From Elusimicrobiaceae bacterium (GTDB taxonomy: Bacteria > Elusimicrobiota > Elusimicrobia > Elusimicrobiales > Elusimicrobiaceae), in NCBI GenBank assembly GCA_017528825.1, contig JAFXOI010000035.1, positions 1-64,000 on the forward strand: a DNA stretch of 64,000 nt, given 5' to 3'. This document shows positions 14,944 through 23,479 of the stretch, piece after piece; position 1 is the first letter of the stretch; the number at the start of each line of letters is the position of its first letter. The position numbers and the translations under genes are program-made. The notes beneath the pieces were generated by a model. It saw nothing but the letters and a program-made list of their open reading frames with translations, was not told where the DNA came from and searched no databases.

Positions 14944-17460
14944 ATGCAAGAAAATACCAATATTCTTTCTTTACCTACCGTAGTGCCGGCCGTAGCCATA
15001 CGCGATGTAGTCATGTTTCCCGGTATGAATTTGCCGTTGTCGGTAGATCGACCTAAATCTGTGGTAGCCATTGAGCTGGCTTTGGAAACTCCCAACAAAT
15101 ATGTACTGGCTTTATCACAAAAATCAGCGGAAGTGGATGAGCCGAAAGCGGAAGATATTTATCATTTCGGGGTGTTGAGTGAAATTACCCAATCGCTCAA
15201 GATGCCGGATGGTTCCGTAAAAGTATTTTTGCAAGGATTGGTGCGGGCCAAAGTGGAAAAGCTGGAATTGCATCCGGTTACTCGCACTTGGTTTGCCACC
15301 GTTGAGTATATTGAGGAAAAAGAAGATAATAGCCCGGTCGTGCAGGCACTCATGCGCAAGGTGCTCGATGAATTTGATCATTATGCGCGCGTTTCTCATC
15401 GGATTGCGGTGGAAGGAGTCTCCTTTTTACGTCAGATTGAAGATCCTTCCAAACTGGCCGATACCATCGCTTCCAATATGATGGTCAAAGCCGAACAGCG
15501 ACAGCAAATTTTGGAAACGGCCAACGTAAGAGAACGTTTGGAAAAAATTTTAAAGCTGATTACCAGTGAAGTGGAGATTTTGGGACTGGAGGAAAAAATC
15601 CACTCCAAAGTCCGCGCTCAAATTGAGAAGAATCAAAAGGAGTATTATCTCAATGAGCAAATGAAAGCCATTCAAAAAGAACTCAGCCAAAAGGATGATT
15701 TTCAGAAAGAATTAGATGGTATTCGAGCTAAAATTAAGAAAAATGGTCTGCCGCCTACGGCTAAGGAAGCGGCTGAAAAAGAAGTGGACCGTCTGCAAAA
15801 AATGCAACCTTTTTCACCGGAAGCCACGGTGGCGCGTACGTATCTAGATTGGTTAGTTAATATGCCTTGGAATCAGACGACCCAAGATGTATTGGATATT
15901 GCCCAAGCCAAAAAAGTATTGGATGATGACCATTTTGGTTTGGATAAACCCAAAGAGCGTATTTTGGAGTATATCGCGGTGAGTAAATTGACCGAGGGCC
16001 TGCGCGGACCGGTATTGTGTTTTGTGGGGCCTCCGGGAGTGGGGAAGACGTCTTTGGCCAAATCTATTGCAAGAGCTATCGGACGAAAGTTTGTGCGAAT
16101 GTCGCTAGGTGGCGTGCGGGATGAAAGTGAAATCCGCGGGCACCGCCGTACGTATATAGGCTCTATGCCGGGACGGATCATTCAGGGGATTAGCAAGGCA
16201 AAGAGTTCTAATCCGGTCTTTTTACTTGATGAAATTGATAAGATGGGCTCTGATTGGCGCGGTGATCCGGCGGCAGCTTTACTGGAACTATTAGATCCGG
16301 AGCAGAATAAAGATTTTGTGGACCATTTTTTGGATGTGCCGTACGATGTTTCTAAAGTTTTGTTTATTACGACGGCCAATTCCTTGGGGTCCATTCCGGG
16401 CACGTTGCGCGACCGCTTGGAAATTATTGATTTTTCCGGTTACACGGAATATGAAAAACATGAAATAGCGGACCGTTATTTAATCCCTAAACAAATGAAA
16501 TTGCATGGATTAAAACCCGAAGCATTGCACATTTCTCATGATGCTGTTGCGCTGGTCATGCGTGAGTACGTGCGGGAAGCCGGGGTGCGTAATTTGGAGC
16601 GGGAAATCGGCACTTTGTGTCGTAAAGCGGCCAAACAATATGTAGAAAACGGCAATAAAAAGATTACGATTACGGCCAAAAATCTGCATGAATATCTGGG
16701 CGTTCCTAAGTATGCCAATTTTGCCACCGAAGAAAACGGAATAGGTATTGCCACCGGCCTTGCGTGGACGAGTGTGGGTGGGGAAACCTTATCTATTGAA
16801 ACCACTAAAATCCCGGGCAAAGGCCAGCTTATTTTGACAGGGATGCTGGGAAATGTGATGAAAGAATCGGTTCGGGCGGCACTGACGTATGCACGTAGCC
16901 GCGGTTTTGGCAAGAAAGTAAATTTTGATCGTACCGACTTTCATTTCCACTTCCCCGAAGGAGCTGTACCCAAAGACGGCCCTTCAGCCGGTATTACCAT
17001 TACGTCTGCGCTAGTTAGTTTGCTTTCCGGCTTGCCGGTAAAAAAACGGCTTGCTATGACGGGTGAAGTGACCATTACCGGCCGCGTATTGCCGGTGGGC
17101 GGCATTAAAGAGAAATTTTTGGCGGCTTATCGGGAAGGCGTGAAAACAATTCTCTTTCCGCATACCAATGAAAAGGATGTGTCGGAACTACCCGAAAAAG
17201 TACGCAAGGAATTAACTTTAATTCCGGTCAAGCATATGGATGAAGTGTTACCGTTGGCATTAGAAGGATATAAAGGTGCAAAGGCATCCGCATCCACAGT
17301 TAAACCGTCGCCAAAGAAATCTTCTGCCGACAAAGAGAAGATTGCTAAAAAGGCAAAAAAAATCGCTGCTAAGAAACCGGTTAAAAAAGTGAGCAAAAAG
17401 GTAGCTGTTAAAAAAGTAACCATTAAAAAACCGGCCAAAAAAGTAGCCAAAAAGAAATAA
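14944..17460 (+). CDS. lon: ATP-dependent protease Lon with lysine-rich C-terminal tail
   Basis: 838 residues. Order of domains: N-terminal substrate-binding LAN domain ([20 protein letters not shown]), coiled middle, AAA+ module with Walker [13 protein letters not shown] (about 360) and Walker [11 protein letters not shown] (about 427), then the protease domain with the Ser-Lys dyad in [12 protein letters not shown] (Ser about 681) and [10 protein letters not shown] (Lys about 723). A cytosolic hexamer that degrades misfolded and regulatory proteins. Residues about 779-838 form an unusual basic tail of AKK, VKK and PKK repeats, unlike typical Lon. AGGAG lies 6 nt before the ATG. The CIRCE element upstream points to heat-shock control. 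Confidence 0.97.
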   Translation: MQENTNILSLPTVVPAVAIRDVVMFPGMNLPLSVDRPKSVVAIELALETPNKYVLALSQKSAEVDEPKAEDIYHFGVLSEITQSLKMPDGSVKVFLQGLVRAKVEKLELHPVTRTWFATVEYIEEKEDNSPVVQALMRKVLDEFDHYARVSHRIAVEGVSFLRQIEDPSKLADTIASNMMVKAEQRQQILETANVRERLEKILKLITSEVEILGLEEKIHSKVRAQIEKNQKEYYLNEQMKAIQKELSQKDDFQKELDGIRAKIKKNGLPPTAKEAAEKEVDRLQKMQPFSPEATVARTYLDWLVNMPWNQTTQDVLDIAQAKKVLDDDHFGLDKPKERILEYIAVSKLTEGLRGPVLCFVGPPGVGKTSLAKSIARAIGRKFVRMSLGGVRDESEIRGHRRTYIGSMPGRIIQGISKAKSSNPVFLLDEIDKMGSDWRGDPAAALLELLDPEQNKDFVDHFLDVPYDVSKVLFITTANSLGSIPGTLRDRLEIIDFSGYTEYEKHEIADRYLIPKQMKLHGLKPEALHISHDAVALVMREYVREAGVRNLEREIGTLCRKAAKQYVENGNKKITITAKNLHEYLGVPKYANFATEENGIGIATGLAWTSVGGETLSIETTKIPGKGQLILTGMLGNVMKESVRAALTYARSRGFGKKVNFDRTDFHFHFPEGAVPKDGPSAGITITSALVSLLSGLPVKKRLAMTGEVTITGRVLPVGGIKEKFLAAYREGVKTILFPHTNEKDVSELPEKVRKELTLIPVKHMDEVLPLALEGYKGAKASASTVKPSPKKSSADKEKIAKKAKKIAAKKPVKKVSKKVAVKKVTIKKPAKKVAKKK

Positions 17461-17476
17461 TTTTGTGCTGACACAA

Positions 17477-17506
17477 AACCCCGCTCCTTTGAGCGGGGTT
17501 TTTTTT
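17477..17506 (+). terminator. lon terminator
   Basis: AACCCCGCTC/GAGCGGGGTT (17477-17486/17491-17500), a 10-bp stem with a 4-nt loop, then T8. Confidence 0.92.
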
Positions 17507-17532
17507 GTCGCTGCCGTGTTTTTGTTTGGCTG

Positions 17533-17587
17533 TTTTCTCGTCGGAAAATAAAAAAGGCTTGACTTGTTTTTTTTTTTTTTTTACTAT
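17533..17587 (+). promoter_or_regulatory. Pilin promoter with T16 tract and upstream inverted repeat
   Basis: Inverted repeat TTTTC/GAAAA (17533-17537/17544-17548), then AATAAAAAAGG-like DNA, the -35 TTGACT (17559-17564), and -10 TACTAT (17582-17587) with a 17-nt spacer. T16 covers 17567-17582. The stretch from TTTTCTCGTCG to TTGACTTG is almost the same as at 37631-37664. Confidence 0.7.
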
Positions 17588-17605
17588 CATTTAAAAAAAT
17601 TAACC

Positions 17606-17746
17606 AAGGAGGTTGTTTGTTGTAAATAAAATAAGGTCATCCTGAAGTGTTTTAGTTCAGGATCTCCAACTTATTTTAAAGAAAGCGGAGGAGATGCTGA
17701 GCAAAGACGACTCAGCATGACAATATGAATTATTAAAGGAGGTTGT
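17606..17746. repeat. Palindromic repeat element flanked by direct repeats, copy 2
   Basis: AAGGAGGTTGT occurs at 17606-17616 and again at 17736-17746, around about 119 bp that hold two hairpins: TCCTGAA/TTCAGGA (17640-17646/17656-17662) and ATGCTGAG/CTCAGCAT (17694-17701/17711-17718). The outer parts GTCAT and ATGAC are also inverted. The 11-bp direct repeats look like a target duplication, and one copy is the pilin ribosome binding site. Related units lie at 10911-11130. Confidence 0.7.
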
Positions 17747-17748
17747 AT

Positions 17749-18252
17749 ATGTTGTTAAGAAATAACAGAGCGTTCACGCTCATTGAGTTGTTGGTAGTAG
17801 TATTAATCATCGGCATATTGTCAGCTATTGCCTTGCCGCAGTATGAAAAGGCAGTAGCCAAAGCGCGTTTTGTACAATTACAAACGATGATGAATTCCTA
17901 TGAAAAAGCTGGACATATTGCATTAGCTACCAATGGATACGTGACGGATGGAACCAATTATCTAACTGGCACCAATGCAATTGCAGATATATCTATACAA
18001 GGAACTCCAGAAGGATCTATCACCAAAACAGAGTGGGGGGATATTACATCTAATTGTGGTTGGGGATACTGTTGGTTAAATTTTAGTGGTAAAGGGAAAT
18101 ATGCTGGAGTTACTATTAATTATGAATGGGGAAATTCAACGCACCAGAGTGTATTTGCTGCTAGCTCATCTCAAAATGCTGCCATGCAGAAAGTACTTTG
18201 TGAATGGGCGAATTCTTATTCATCTAACGTTACTGAACCAAAGTGTAAATGA
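17749..18252 (+). CDS. Type IV pilin-like protein, small
   Basis: 167 residues from ATG 17749, with AAAGGAGG 6 nt upstream; the in-frame TTG at 17743 is too close to that site. Leader MLLRNNRA, then FTLIELLVVVLIIGILSAIALPQYEKAVAKAR; cleavage would follow Ala, not Gly. The rest is a compact pilin head with TSNCGWGYCW and a C-terminal Cys pair (KVLCEW...PKCK) that could form the disulfide loop typical of type IV pilins. It is transcribed alone from a poly-T promoter and its leader carries a palindromic repeat element. Confidence 0.87.
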   Translation: MLLRNNRAFTLIELLVVVLIIGILSAIALPQYEKAVAKARFVQLQTMMNSYEKAGHIALATNGYVTDGTNYLTGTNAIADISIQGTPEGSITKTEWGDITSNCGWGYCWLNFSGKGKYAGVTINYEWGNSTHQSVFAASSSQNAAMQKVLCEWANSYSSNVTEPKCK

Positions 18253-18285
18253 ATTTGAAAATTTTTCATGTATTATATATTTAAA

Positions 18286-18311
18286 ACAGCCCCACTGGTT
18301 GGTGGGGCTGT
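18286..18311. terminator. Hairpin between pilin and frr
   Basis: ACAGCCCCAC (18286-18295) pairs with GTGGGGCTGT (18302-18311) between convergent genes. The T run is weak on the plus strand; on the minus strand the hairpin is followed by TTTTAAA. Confidence 0.65.
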
Positions 18312-18334
18312 AAATTTATAGTCAAAAGCAGTAA

Positions 18335-18898
18335 TCAAACCTTCATAATTTCGGCTTCTTTTTCGGCTACCAATTTGTCAATTTGGGCAATGTTGGCATC
18401 GGTGGATTTTTGCACATCGGCCTCATAACGTTTCAAATCATCTTCCGTTACTTCGCCGGCTTTTTGTGCTTTTTTCACTTTTTCCAAAATATCGCGGCGC
18501 GTATTGCGTACGGCCACTTTGAAATCTTCGCTCATTTTAGAAATGTTTTTGGCCAGCAATTTGCGGCGGTCTTCCGTCATAGAAGGCAACGTAATGCGGA
18601 TGACTTTACCATCGTTTACCGGGCTGGCTCCCAAATCGGCTTTTTGTAACGCTTTGTCAATTTCGTTTAACGAAGAAATATCCCACGGTTGTATTTCCAA
18701 GGTTTTGGCATCTAGCACATTGATCAAAGCCATTTGCTTAATTGGGGTGGGGGTACCGTAATAGTCTACACGGATATTTTCCAACAGTTGCGCACTGGCG
18801 CGGCCGGTGCGGATAGTGGCTAAATCTTTTTGCAGTTTGGCCACGTGTTCGGCCATTTCGGCCTTGCCTTTGCTAATAAATTCGTTAATTCCTTCCAT
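18335..18898 (-). CDS. frr: Ribosome recycling factor
   Basis: 187 residues, full length. It works with EF-G to split ribosomes after termination. Signature parts are LATIRTGRASAQLLENIRVDYYGT, TPIKQMALINVLDAKTLEIQPW, VIRITLPSMTEDRRK and VRNTRRDILEKVKK. GAGGAAA precedes the ATG. It closes the rpsB-tsf-pyrH-frr group, but two unknown genes separate it from pyrH. Confidence 0.97.
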   Translation of the reverse strand: MEGINEFISKGKAEMAEHVAKLQKDLATIRTGRASAQLLENIRVDYYGTPTPIKQMALINVLDAKTLEIQPWDISSLNEIDKALQKADLGASPVNDGKVIRITLPSMTEDRRKLLAKNISKMSEDFKVAVRNTRRDILEKVKKAQKAGEVTEDDLKRYEADVQKSTDANIAQIDKLVAEKEAEIMKV

Positions 18899-18938
18899 AA
18901 TTTCCTCTGTTAGTGAGATGATTTATTATATAAATTTT

Positions 18939-19925
18939 TTATTGTGTGATGCAGTCATGCGGATATAAGGCGCAGTAATCAGGTGCATTTTTCCAGTGAC
19001 TGCGCGCAGGTAAAATCATTTGATCTGAAAGTATTACTTGTCCTTGCTCATCCATTTTTCCGCTTACGAGCCCCAAATCCTGCTTTTCAGAAGGAGTGAG
19101 AATTTGTTTTTGATAGATAAAATTCGGAAACTCCGATTTTTTAAGTGAATAAGTTTGCACCTTGTTTTCGCCGATTGAAAAGGCATATTGTATCATAGGC
19201 ATTTTGGGGTCTGTTTTGAGAGTGGAAAAAGCAATCATCTCAGTCGTCTGATTATTAGAGCGGATAGTTTTACTGCTAAACAAACCGTCACTGGTGAAGG
19301 TAAATAGCTTGCTTTCCGTCGGACTAGGGTAAAACTCCAAGGTATCAATTTGACCGTTTTTATACAAAGTTATTTTCTGGATAGGGGTTTTATCGTTCAT
19401 ATCTTTGAAATCCATGCGTTCGCGTAAAACATTTTGGCTGAATAACACAACGCTACTGGAATGGTCTTCGTAAGTGTACAGGGTGCAGACGGGGTGGAGG
19501 TAGTTAGTATGTGTTGGAAAGATATGACAGGCAGCGGAAGAACGCGTAGTTCGCATAGAGGTAACTTTGCTTCCTCGGGCATTCTGGTCAAAAGATAAAT
19601 TACTTTGGTGTAGGGGTGCTTCCGTAGCAGATTGTTGTTGATCGGCTTTTTTCTGCATATCTATCATCGTTTGCATCAAAGGCGGTAGGGGCTGGTCAGC
19701 AGAAGCGGAAACGTTTTCCGGCGTTTGATTTTCCGAGGTTTCGCTCGGGTTCGGCACGGACTCAGTAGAGAAGGGTTGTGAAACAGGTATCTCTTGTTGA
19801 GCGGTTGGCTCCGGCTCAGAATGAGTAGCAGTAATCTTATGTATTAATAACGCGCCACCCAGTATAACTACCAGCAGTAATACCAGCAGGACGGTCAAAT
19901 TATTTTTTGAGTTCGGATTTGTCAT
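18939..19925 (-). CDS. Membrane-anchored protein of unknown function
   Basis: 328 residues, no family recognised. A single N-terminal membrane helix (LTVLLVLLLVVILGGALLIH, about residues 9-28) is followed by a Pro/Glu/Ser/Thr-rich linker to about residue 105 and then a folded, probably extracytoplasmic domain with about five Cys (ACHIFPTHTNYLHPVC and the end DYCALYPHDCITQ). The domain has regular short beta-like segments (DKTPIQKITLYKNGQIDTLE). Its start overlaps the end of the upstream unknown gene by 26 nt, so the two are translated together. Confidence 0.7.
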   Translation of the reverse strand: MTNPNSKNNLTVLLVLLLVVILGGALLIHKITATHSEPEPTAQQEIPVSQPFSTESVPNPSETSENQTPENVSASADQPLPPLMQTMIDMQKKADQQQSATEAPLHQSNLSFDQNARGSKVTSMRTTRSSAACHIFPTHTNYLHPVCTLYTYEDHSSSVVLFSQNVLRERMDFKDMNDKTPIQKITLYKNGQIDTLEFYPSPTESKLFTFTSDGLFSSKTIRSNNQTTEMIAFSTLKTDPKMPMIQYAFSIGENKVQTYSLKKSEFPNFIYQKQILTPSEKQDLGLVSGKMDEQGQVILSDQMILPARSHWKNAPDYCALYPHDCITQ

Positions 19926-20496
19926 ACATTTGTTCTAAATGTTCCACATACGGATTTTGTTTGAATAAAGAGCCGGTGGGCAATTGTTTGTGCTGGGATA
20001 GTTCTGCGAGTAATAAACTGTGTAACCGATTTAACGGCACATTGAGCTGCCCGCCGAAAGTGACGGGAGTTCCGTATCCCTTCCAATAACATTGCATGAG
20101 TTGCCGGTGCAAAGAACTGCGTTGTTGCGCAATGATTTCTTCTGGGTTGTCCACCATAAACATCAGCCAGCCATCGTGTTTGTTGGCGTAGTGAGCATAA
20201 ATCATGGAGATATTTTTCCAAGGAAGTATAATTTCTTTCTTAGTTTGCGGATGAATAATAACGGAGTATTCATCAAAGTACAAAGCGGGTTTCCCCCAGG
20301 CAAGCAGTGGGGAGAGGAAAAGACAAATCAACAGTAAGAGTAACGCCACAGGAACTACGATAAATGTGAGCGTCTGTGAAGTTAACGGAGAACCGATAAA
20401 CCAGAGGGCCGCCGTCCACAGACCTGCAAACGACGCCAACACCAAGCTCACAGCGAGTAATCTGATTTTGTCGTAATAAAAACTTTGTTCCCTCAT
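19900..20496 (-). CDS. Two-helix membrane protein, PH-like domain
   Basis: 198 residues. Two membrane helices at about 12-33 and 42-65 are followed by a cytoplasmic region beginning PALYFDEYSVII and IILPWKNISMIYAHY, the pattern of small bacterial membrane PH-type proteins such as the STM3941 family (two helices, then a residue stretch ending in W-x-x-I). The C-terminal half, with many Gln, Leu and His, is not recognised. It lies between pyrH (19 nt) and the next unknown gene (overlap), inside a translation-factor operon. Family assignment is tentative. Confidence 0.6.
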   Translation of the reverse strand: MREQSFYYDKIRLLAVSLVLASFAGLWTAALWFIGSPLTSQTLTFIVVPVALLLLLICLFLSPLLAWGKPALYFDEYSVIIHPQTKKEIILPWKNISMIYAHYANKHDGWLMFMVDNPEEIIAQQRSSLHRQLMQCYWKGYGTPVTFGGQLNVPLNRLHSLLLAELSQHKQLPTGSLFKQNPYVEHLEQMYDKSELKK

Positions 20497-20514
20497 AGCA
20501 TCGAAAGTGTCTCT

Positions 20515-21231
20515 TTAATAAATCAACGTGCCGATATCTTCTCCGCAGACCGCACGTTTGATATTGCCTTTTTTGTGCAGGTTAAATACTTGTACGGGTA
20601 CTTGGTTTTCCATACAAATAGCCAACGCGGCAGTATCCATAAATTGCAACCGCTTTTCAATGGCTTCTTTATAAGAAATCTTTTTAATGCGTTTGGCTTT
20701 GGGATTTTTCTTGGGGTCGCTGTCATACACGCCGTCCACTTGCGTGGCCTTTAACAAGACGTGCGCCCCAATTTCAGAAGCGCGCAACGCCGCGGCGCTA
20801 TCGGTGGTAAAATACGGGTTGCCCGTACCACCTGCAAAAATGACAATACGTCCTTTTTCTAAATGGCGCAACGCGCGGCGACGCACAAACGGCTCGGCCA
20901 TTTGATAAATGTTGACAGAGGTTTGCACCCGGGTAGGGGCGCCGGCTTCTTCCAAGGCAGATTGCAGGGCAATGGCATTAATTACAGTAGCGAGCATACC
21001 CATACTGTCTGAATTAACGCGGTCAATAACGCCACCACCGTCGCGCACACCGCGCCAAATGTTGCCACCGCCGATTACAATGGCCAGTTGGCAATGGGTA
21101 TCTTTGTGCATGTGGGCAATTTCTTCTGCAATGGCTTTAAGGGAAGTGGCGCTGACACCGCGGTGTCCGTCTTTACTTAACGCTTCTCCGGAAAGTTTTA
21201 ATAAAATTCTTTTTGTTTTCTTTTGAGGCAT
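20515..21231 (-). CDS. pyrH: UMP kinase
   Basis: 238 residues, full length. It phosphorylates UMP to UDP as a hexamer. Visible are the N-terminal RILLKLSGEALS, the glycine-rich IVIGGGNIWRG, VINAIALQSALE, the nucleotide-binding IFAGGTGNPYFTTDSAAALRA and VDGVYDSDPKKNPKA. Basic MPQKKTK extension. It follows tsf after a terminator. Confidence 0.97.
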   Translation of the reverse strand: MPQKKTKRILLKLSGEALSKDGHRGVSATSLKAIAEEIAHMHKDTHCQLAIVIGGGNIWRGVRDGGGVIDRVNSDSMGMLATVINAIALQSALEEAGAPTRVQTSVNIYQMAEPFVRRRALRHLEKGRIVIFAGGTGNPYFTTDSAAALRASEIGAHVLLKATQVDGVYDSDPKKNPKAKRIKKISYKEAIEKRLQFMDTAALAICMENQVPVQVFNLHKKGNIKRAVCGEDIGTLIY

Positions 21232-21310
21232 AAATTCCTCCTGTGTTTTGTGTATTGTATCAAATTATCATAAGCAGAGACTTTTTTCTGTAACGGCCTT
21301 ACCGGTACAG

Positions 21311-21335
21311 AAAAAAGCCCCTCTTGCGAGGGGCT
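21311..21335 (-). terminator. tsf terminator
   Basis: AGCCCCTC/GAGGGGCT (21316-21323/21328-21335) followed on the minus strand by T6. It separates tsf from pyrH, so pyrH probably has its own promoter or relies on read-through. Confidence 0.85.
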
Positions 21336-21340
21336 CATTA

Positions 21341-22162
21341 TTAGAAGCGTACAAAACGTACCACTTTTAATTCTCCGCCTAAGGTCTTAGACTCTTCGGC
21401 CAAGTAATCGGCAACGGTTTTTTTGTTGTCTTTAATGGTCGGTTGTTCTAACAGGCAGGTTTCTTTGGCGAACTTTTTGAGTTTGCCCGGTAACATTTTG
21501 GCAATCATTTCATCAGATTTGCCTTCGTTTTTGGCTTGGGTGCGATAGATATCCAATTCTTTTTCTTTATCAGCTTCCGGAATATCTTTGGCTTCTACCC
21601 ACATGCTTTGCATACCGACGGTGTGCATCGCCAGTCCGCGGGCAATTTCAGCGGCTTTGGTTGTATCTGCACCGTTAGCGGCTAATTCCAATAAAGAGGC
21701 TTTTTTGTTATCGGAGTGCACATAAGAAGCAATGACGTTACCATTGGCGGCCGTCCAGTTATAGGCACCTTTGAAAGTGGTGTTTTCACCGAATTTCGGA
21801 GCTTTTTCCACAATCATGGCTTTGATGGTTTCGTCAGCGGTATAATCAGTTACTTCCGGATGTTGCAATACATAATCGGCAATGGCATCGGCTAAACCAA
21901 TGAAATCCGGCGTTTTTGCCACGAAATCTGTTTCGCAGCCTAAATAAGCCATGGCAAAATGTTTGCCGTCGGTTTTAACGGATACACGGCCTTCCTTGGT
22001 CGCGCGGTCGGCGCGTTTGGCTAAATCGGCCAATCCTTTTTTGCGCAAATAGACAATGGCTTGTTCCATGTCATTATTGTTTTCTTCTAAGGCTTTTTTG
22101 CAAGCCATTAAGCCTGCGCCTGTTTTTTCACGTAAAATTTTGATATTTTCAGCTAAAGACAT
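21341..22162 (-). CDS. tsf: Translation elongation factor Ts
   Basis: 273 residues. It recycles EF-Tu by GDP exchange. The N-terminal UBA-like domain (IKILREKTGAGLMACKKALEE), the conserved CETDFVAKTPDF and the central NAEIARGLAMH-like segment are present. It follows rpsB across a strong hairpin without a T run. Near full length for the single-dimerisation-domain type. Confidence 0.96.
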   Translation of the reverse strand: MSLAENIKILREKTGAGLMACKKALEENNNDMEQAIVYLRKKGLADLAKRADRATKEGRVSVKTDGKHFAMAYLGCETDFVAKTPDFIGLADAIADYVLQHPEVTDYTADETIKAMIVEKAPKFGENTTFKGAYNWTAANGNVIASYVHSDNKKASLLELAANGADTTKAAEIARGLAMHTVGMQSMWVEAKDIPEADKEKELDIYRTQAKNEGKSDEMIAKMLPGKLKKFAKETCLLEQPTIKDNKKTVADYLAEESKTLGGELKVVRFVRF

Positions 22163-22182
22163 ATTTTCTCCTAACTTATATC

Positions 22183-22208
22183 CGGAAGGCCGCCTCTGCG
22201 GCCTTCCG
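22183..22208 (-). promoter_or_regulatory. rpsB-tsf intergenic hairpin
   Basis: A perfect 11-bp stem CGGAAGGCCGC/GCGGCCTTCCG with a 4-nt loop but no T run. It is more likely an mRNA-processing or stability element than a terminator; it would decouple the levels of S2 and EF-Ts. Confidence 0.6.
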
Positions 22209-22220
22209 TAGGTTTAAAAC

Positions 22221-22276
22221 TTATTTGGCCTCTTCGGCTACTGCTTCTTTGGTCGCTTTTTTAGCGGTGGTTTTTT
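22221..22276 (-). other. Probable frameshift at the 3' end of rpsB
   Basis: On the minus strand the A tract at 22276-22271 has six A, whereas the two equivalent repeats just upstream in the gene have seven. As written, the frame leaves the KKTTA repeat and ends [12 protein letters not shown] at 22238. With one more A it continues [18 protein letters not shown] and stops at TAA 22223-22221. The second reading looks like natural coding sequence. A sequencing error, a real mutation, or slippage is possible. Confidence 0.7.
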
Positions 22277-23293
22277 GGCAGTGGTTTTTTTAGCAGTGGT
22301 CGTTTTTTTGGCAGTAGTTGTTTTCTTGGCAGTTGTCTTTTTGGCAGCTGCTTTTTTGGCCGGTTTTTCTTCGGCAGCAACTTCTTCTTTCACTTCTTCT
22401 GCCTTCGGAGCTTCTTGGGTTTCTACGACTTCTACTTTTTCTTCCACTACTACTTCGGCTACCGGTTCAACTTTGGCAGCTTCGGTTTTTTGTTCAGCTT
22501 TTTCGCTGGCGAGCATTGCACTTTCAAAAGCATTGGCCATGGCCGGGTTGACAGGAGCGGCTTCACCTTCTTCGGTAGCAGCAGCATCAGCCGGTTTGTT
22601 GGCGGCTTCTACTTCAGCACGTCCTTCTAACACAGAATCAGCAACAGCCGCGCAGAATAATTTGATAGAGCGGGCGGCATCATCGTTACCCGGTACGGGC
22701 ACATCAATCAAATCCGGATCGGAATTGGTATCGCAGACCGCTACCACAGGAATGCCTAATACGTGGCTTTCGCGCACAGCACCAGCGGTATCAACCGGAT
22801 CAATCACAAATACTACATCCGGTAATACTTTCATGTCGCGGATTCCACCTAATAATTTTTGCAAGCGGTTTAATTCTTTAGTCAAGCGGCTGGCTTCTTT
22901 TTTGGAGATAGCTTTAAATACACCGGAGGCTTCCCATTTTTCCAGTTCGTTCATGCGTTCAATAGATTTTTTAACGGTTTGGAAGTTGGTTAACGTACCG
23001 CCCAACCATTTTTCATGAATGCAATAAGCACCACATCGGGCTGCTTCGGCTTGAATAGCTTCTTGGGCTTGTTTCTTGGTGCCGACAAATAAAAATTTAG
23101 AACCTTTTTTGGCTTCTTCTTTTACAAAAGCACAGGCTTTTTTCAATTCTTTGGCGGTTTTTTGCAGATCTAAGATATGCACCCCGTTGCGTTCACCGAA
23201 AATATAGCGGCTCATTTTGGGGTTCCAGCGGGAGGTTTGATGTCCGAAATGGACGCCCGCTTCCAACATAGACTTCATGGATACATTACTCAT
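22238..23293 (-). CDS. rpsB: 30S ribosomal protein S2 with long acidic and lysine-rich tail
   Basis: 351 residues from the ATG at 23293, which has AAGGAG nearby; in-frame codons further upstream have no such site. Residues 1-230 are standard S2 ([60 protein letters not shown]). S2 binds late to the small subunit with S1. The following about 120 residues are not usual: an Ala/Glu/Val-rich acidic stretch, then AKK-TT repeats. The last 12 codons appear frameshifted (see separate entry). First gene of the rpsB-tsf-pyrH-frr group. Confidence 0.95.
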   Translation of the reverse strand: MSNVSMKSMLEAGVHFGHQTSRWNPKMSRYIFGERNGVHILDLQKTAKELKKACAFVKEEAKKGSKFLFVGTKKQAQEAIQAEAARCGAYCIHEKWLGGTLTNFQTVKKSIERMNELEKWEASGVFKAISKKEASRLTKELNRLQKLLGGIRDMKVLPDVVFVIDPVDTAGAVRESHVLGIPVVAVCDTNSDPDLIDVPVPGNDDAARSIKLFCAAVADSVLEGRAEVEAANKPADAAATEEGEAAPVNPAMANAFESAMLASEKAEQKTEAAKVEPVAEVVVEEKVEVVETQEAPKAEEVKEEVAAEEKPAKKAAAKKTTAKKTTTAKKTTTAKKTTAKKPPLKKRPKKQ

Positions 23294-23432
23294 TATTACT
23301 CTCCTTGTGGGGTTTATATCTAAATTTGGAAGATTACTTCCCGGTGATATAATACCCGGATTTACCGAAGGAAGCGCTTGAATTTGCAACCAGGTTGCGC
23401 ACTTACCTAAAATAAATCCACCTATATTATAC
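23294..23432 (-). promoter_or_regulatory. rpsB leader and promoter
   Basis: A TATAAT -10 (about 23423-23428, minus) is followed by about 120 nt of leader with small hairpins: GCAACC/GGTTGC (around 23388-23400) and GGAAG/CTTCC (around 23328-23342), then AAGGAG. Autoregulation by S2 through such a leader is known in other bacteria; here it is inferred from length and structure only. Confidence 0.4.
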
Positions 23433-23465
23433 AAAAAAACGCGCCCCTTTGCAGGAGCGCGTTTT
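23433..23465 (-). terminator. Terminator of the surface-repeat gene
   Basis: AAAACGCGC (23436-23444) pairs with GCGCGTTTT (23457-23465); the minus strand continues with a T run. Confidence 0.85.
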
Positions 23466-23479
23466 GAAAGTTTCTGAAA

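Noticed and set aside
22275-23018. Long plus-strand open frame opposite rpsB
   Set aside because: It is a shadow of the biased lysine/alanine codons of the S2 tail. The S2 frame is clearly the coding one.
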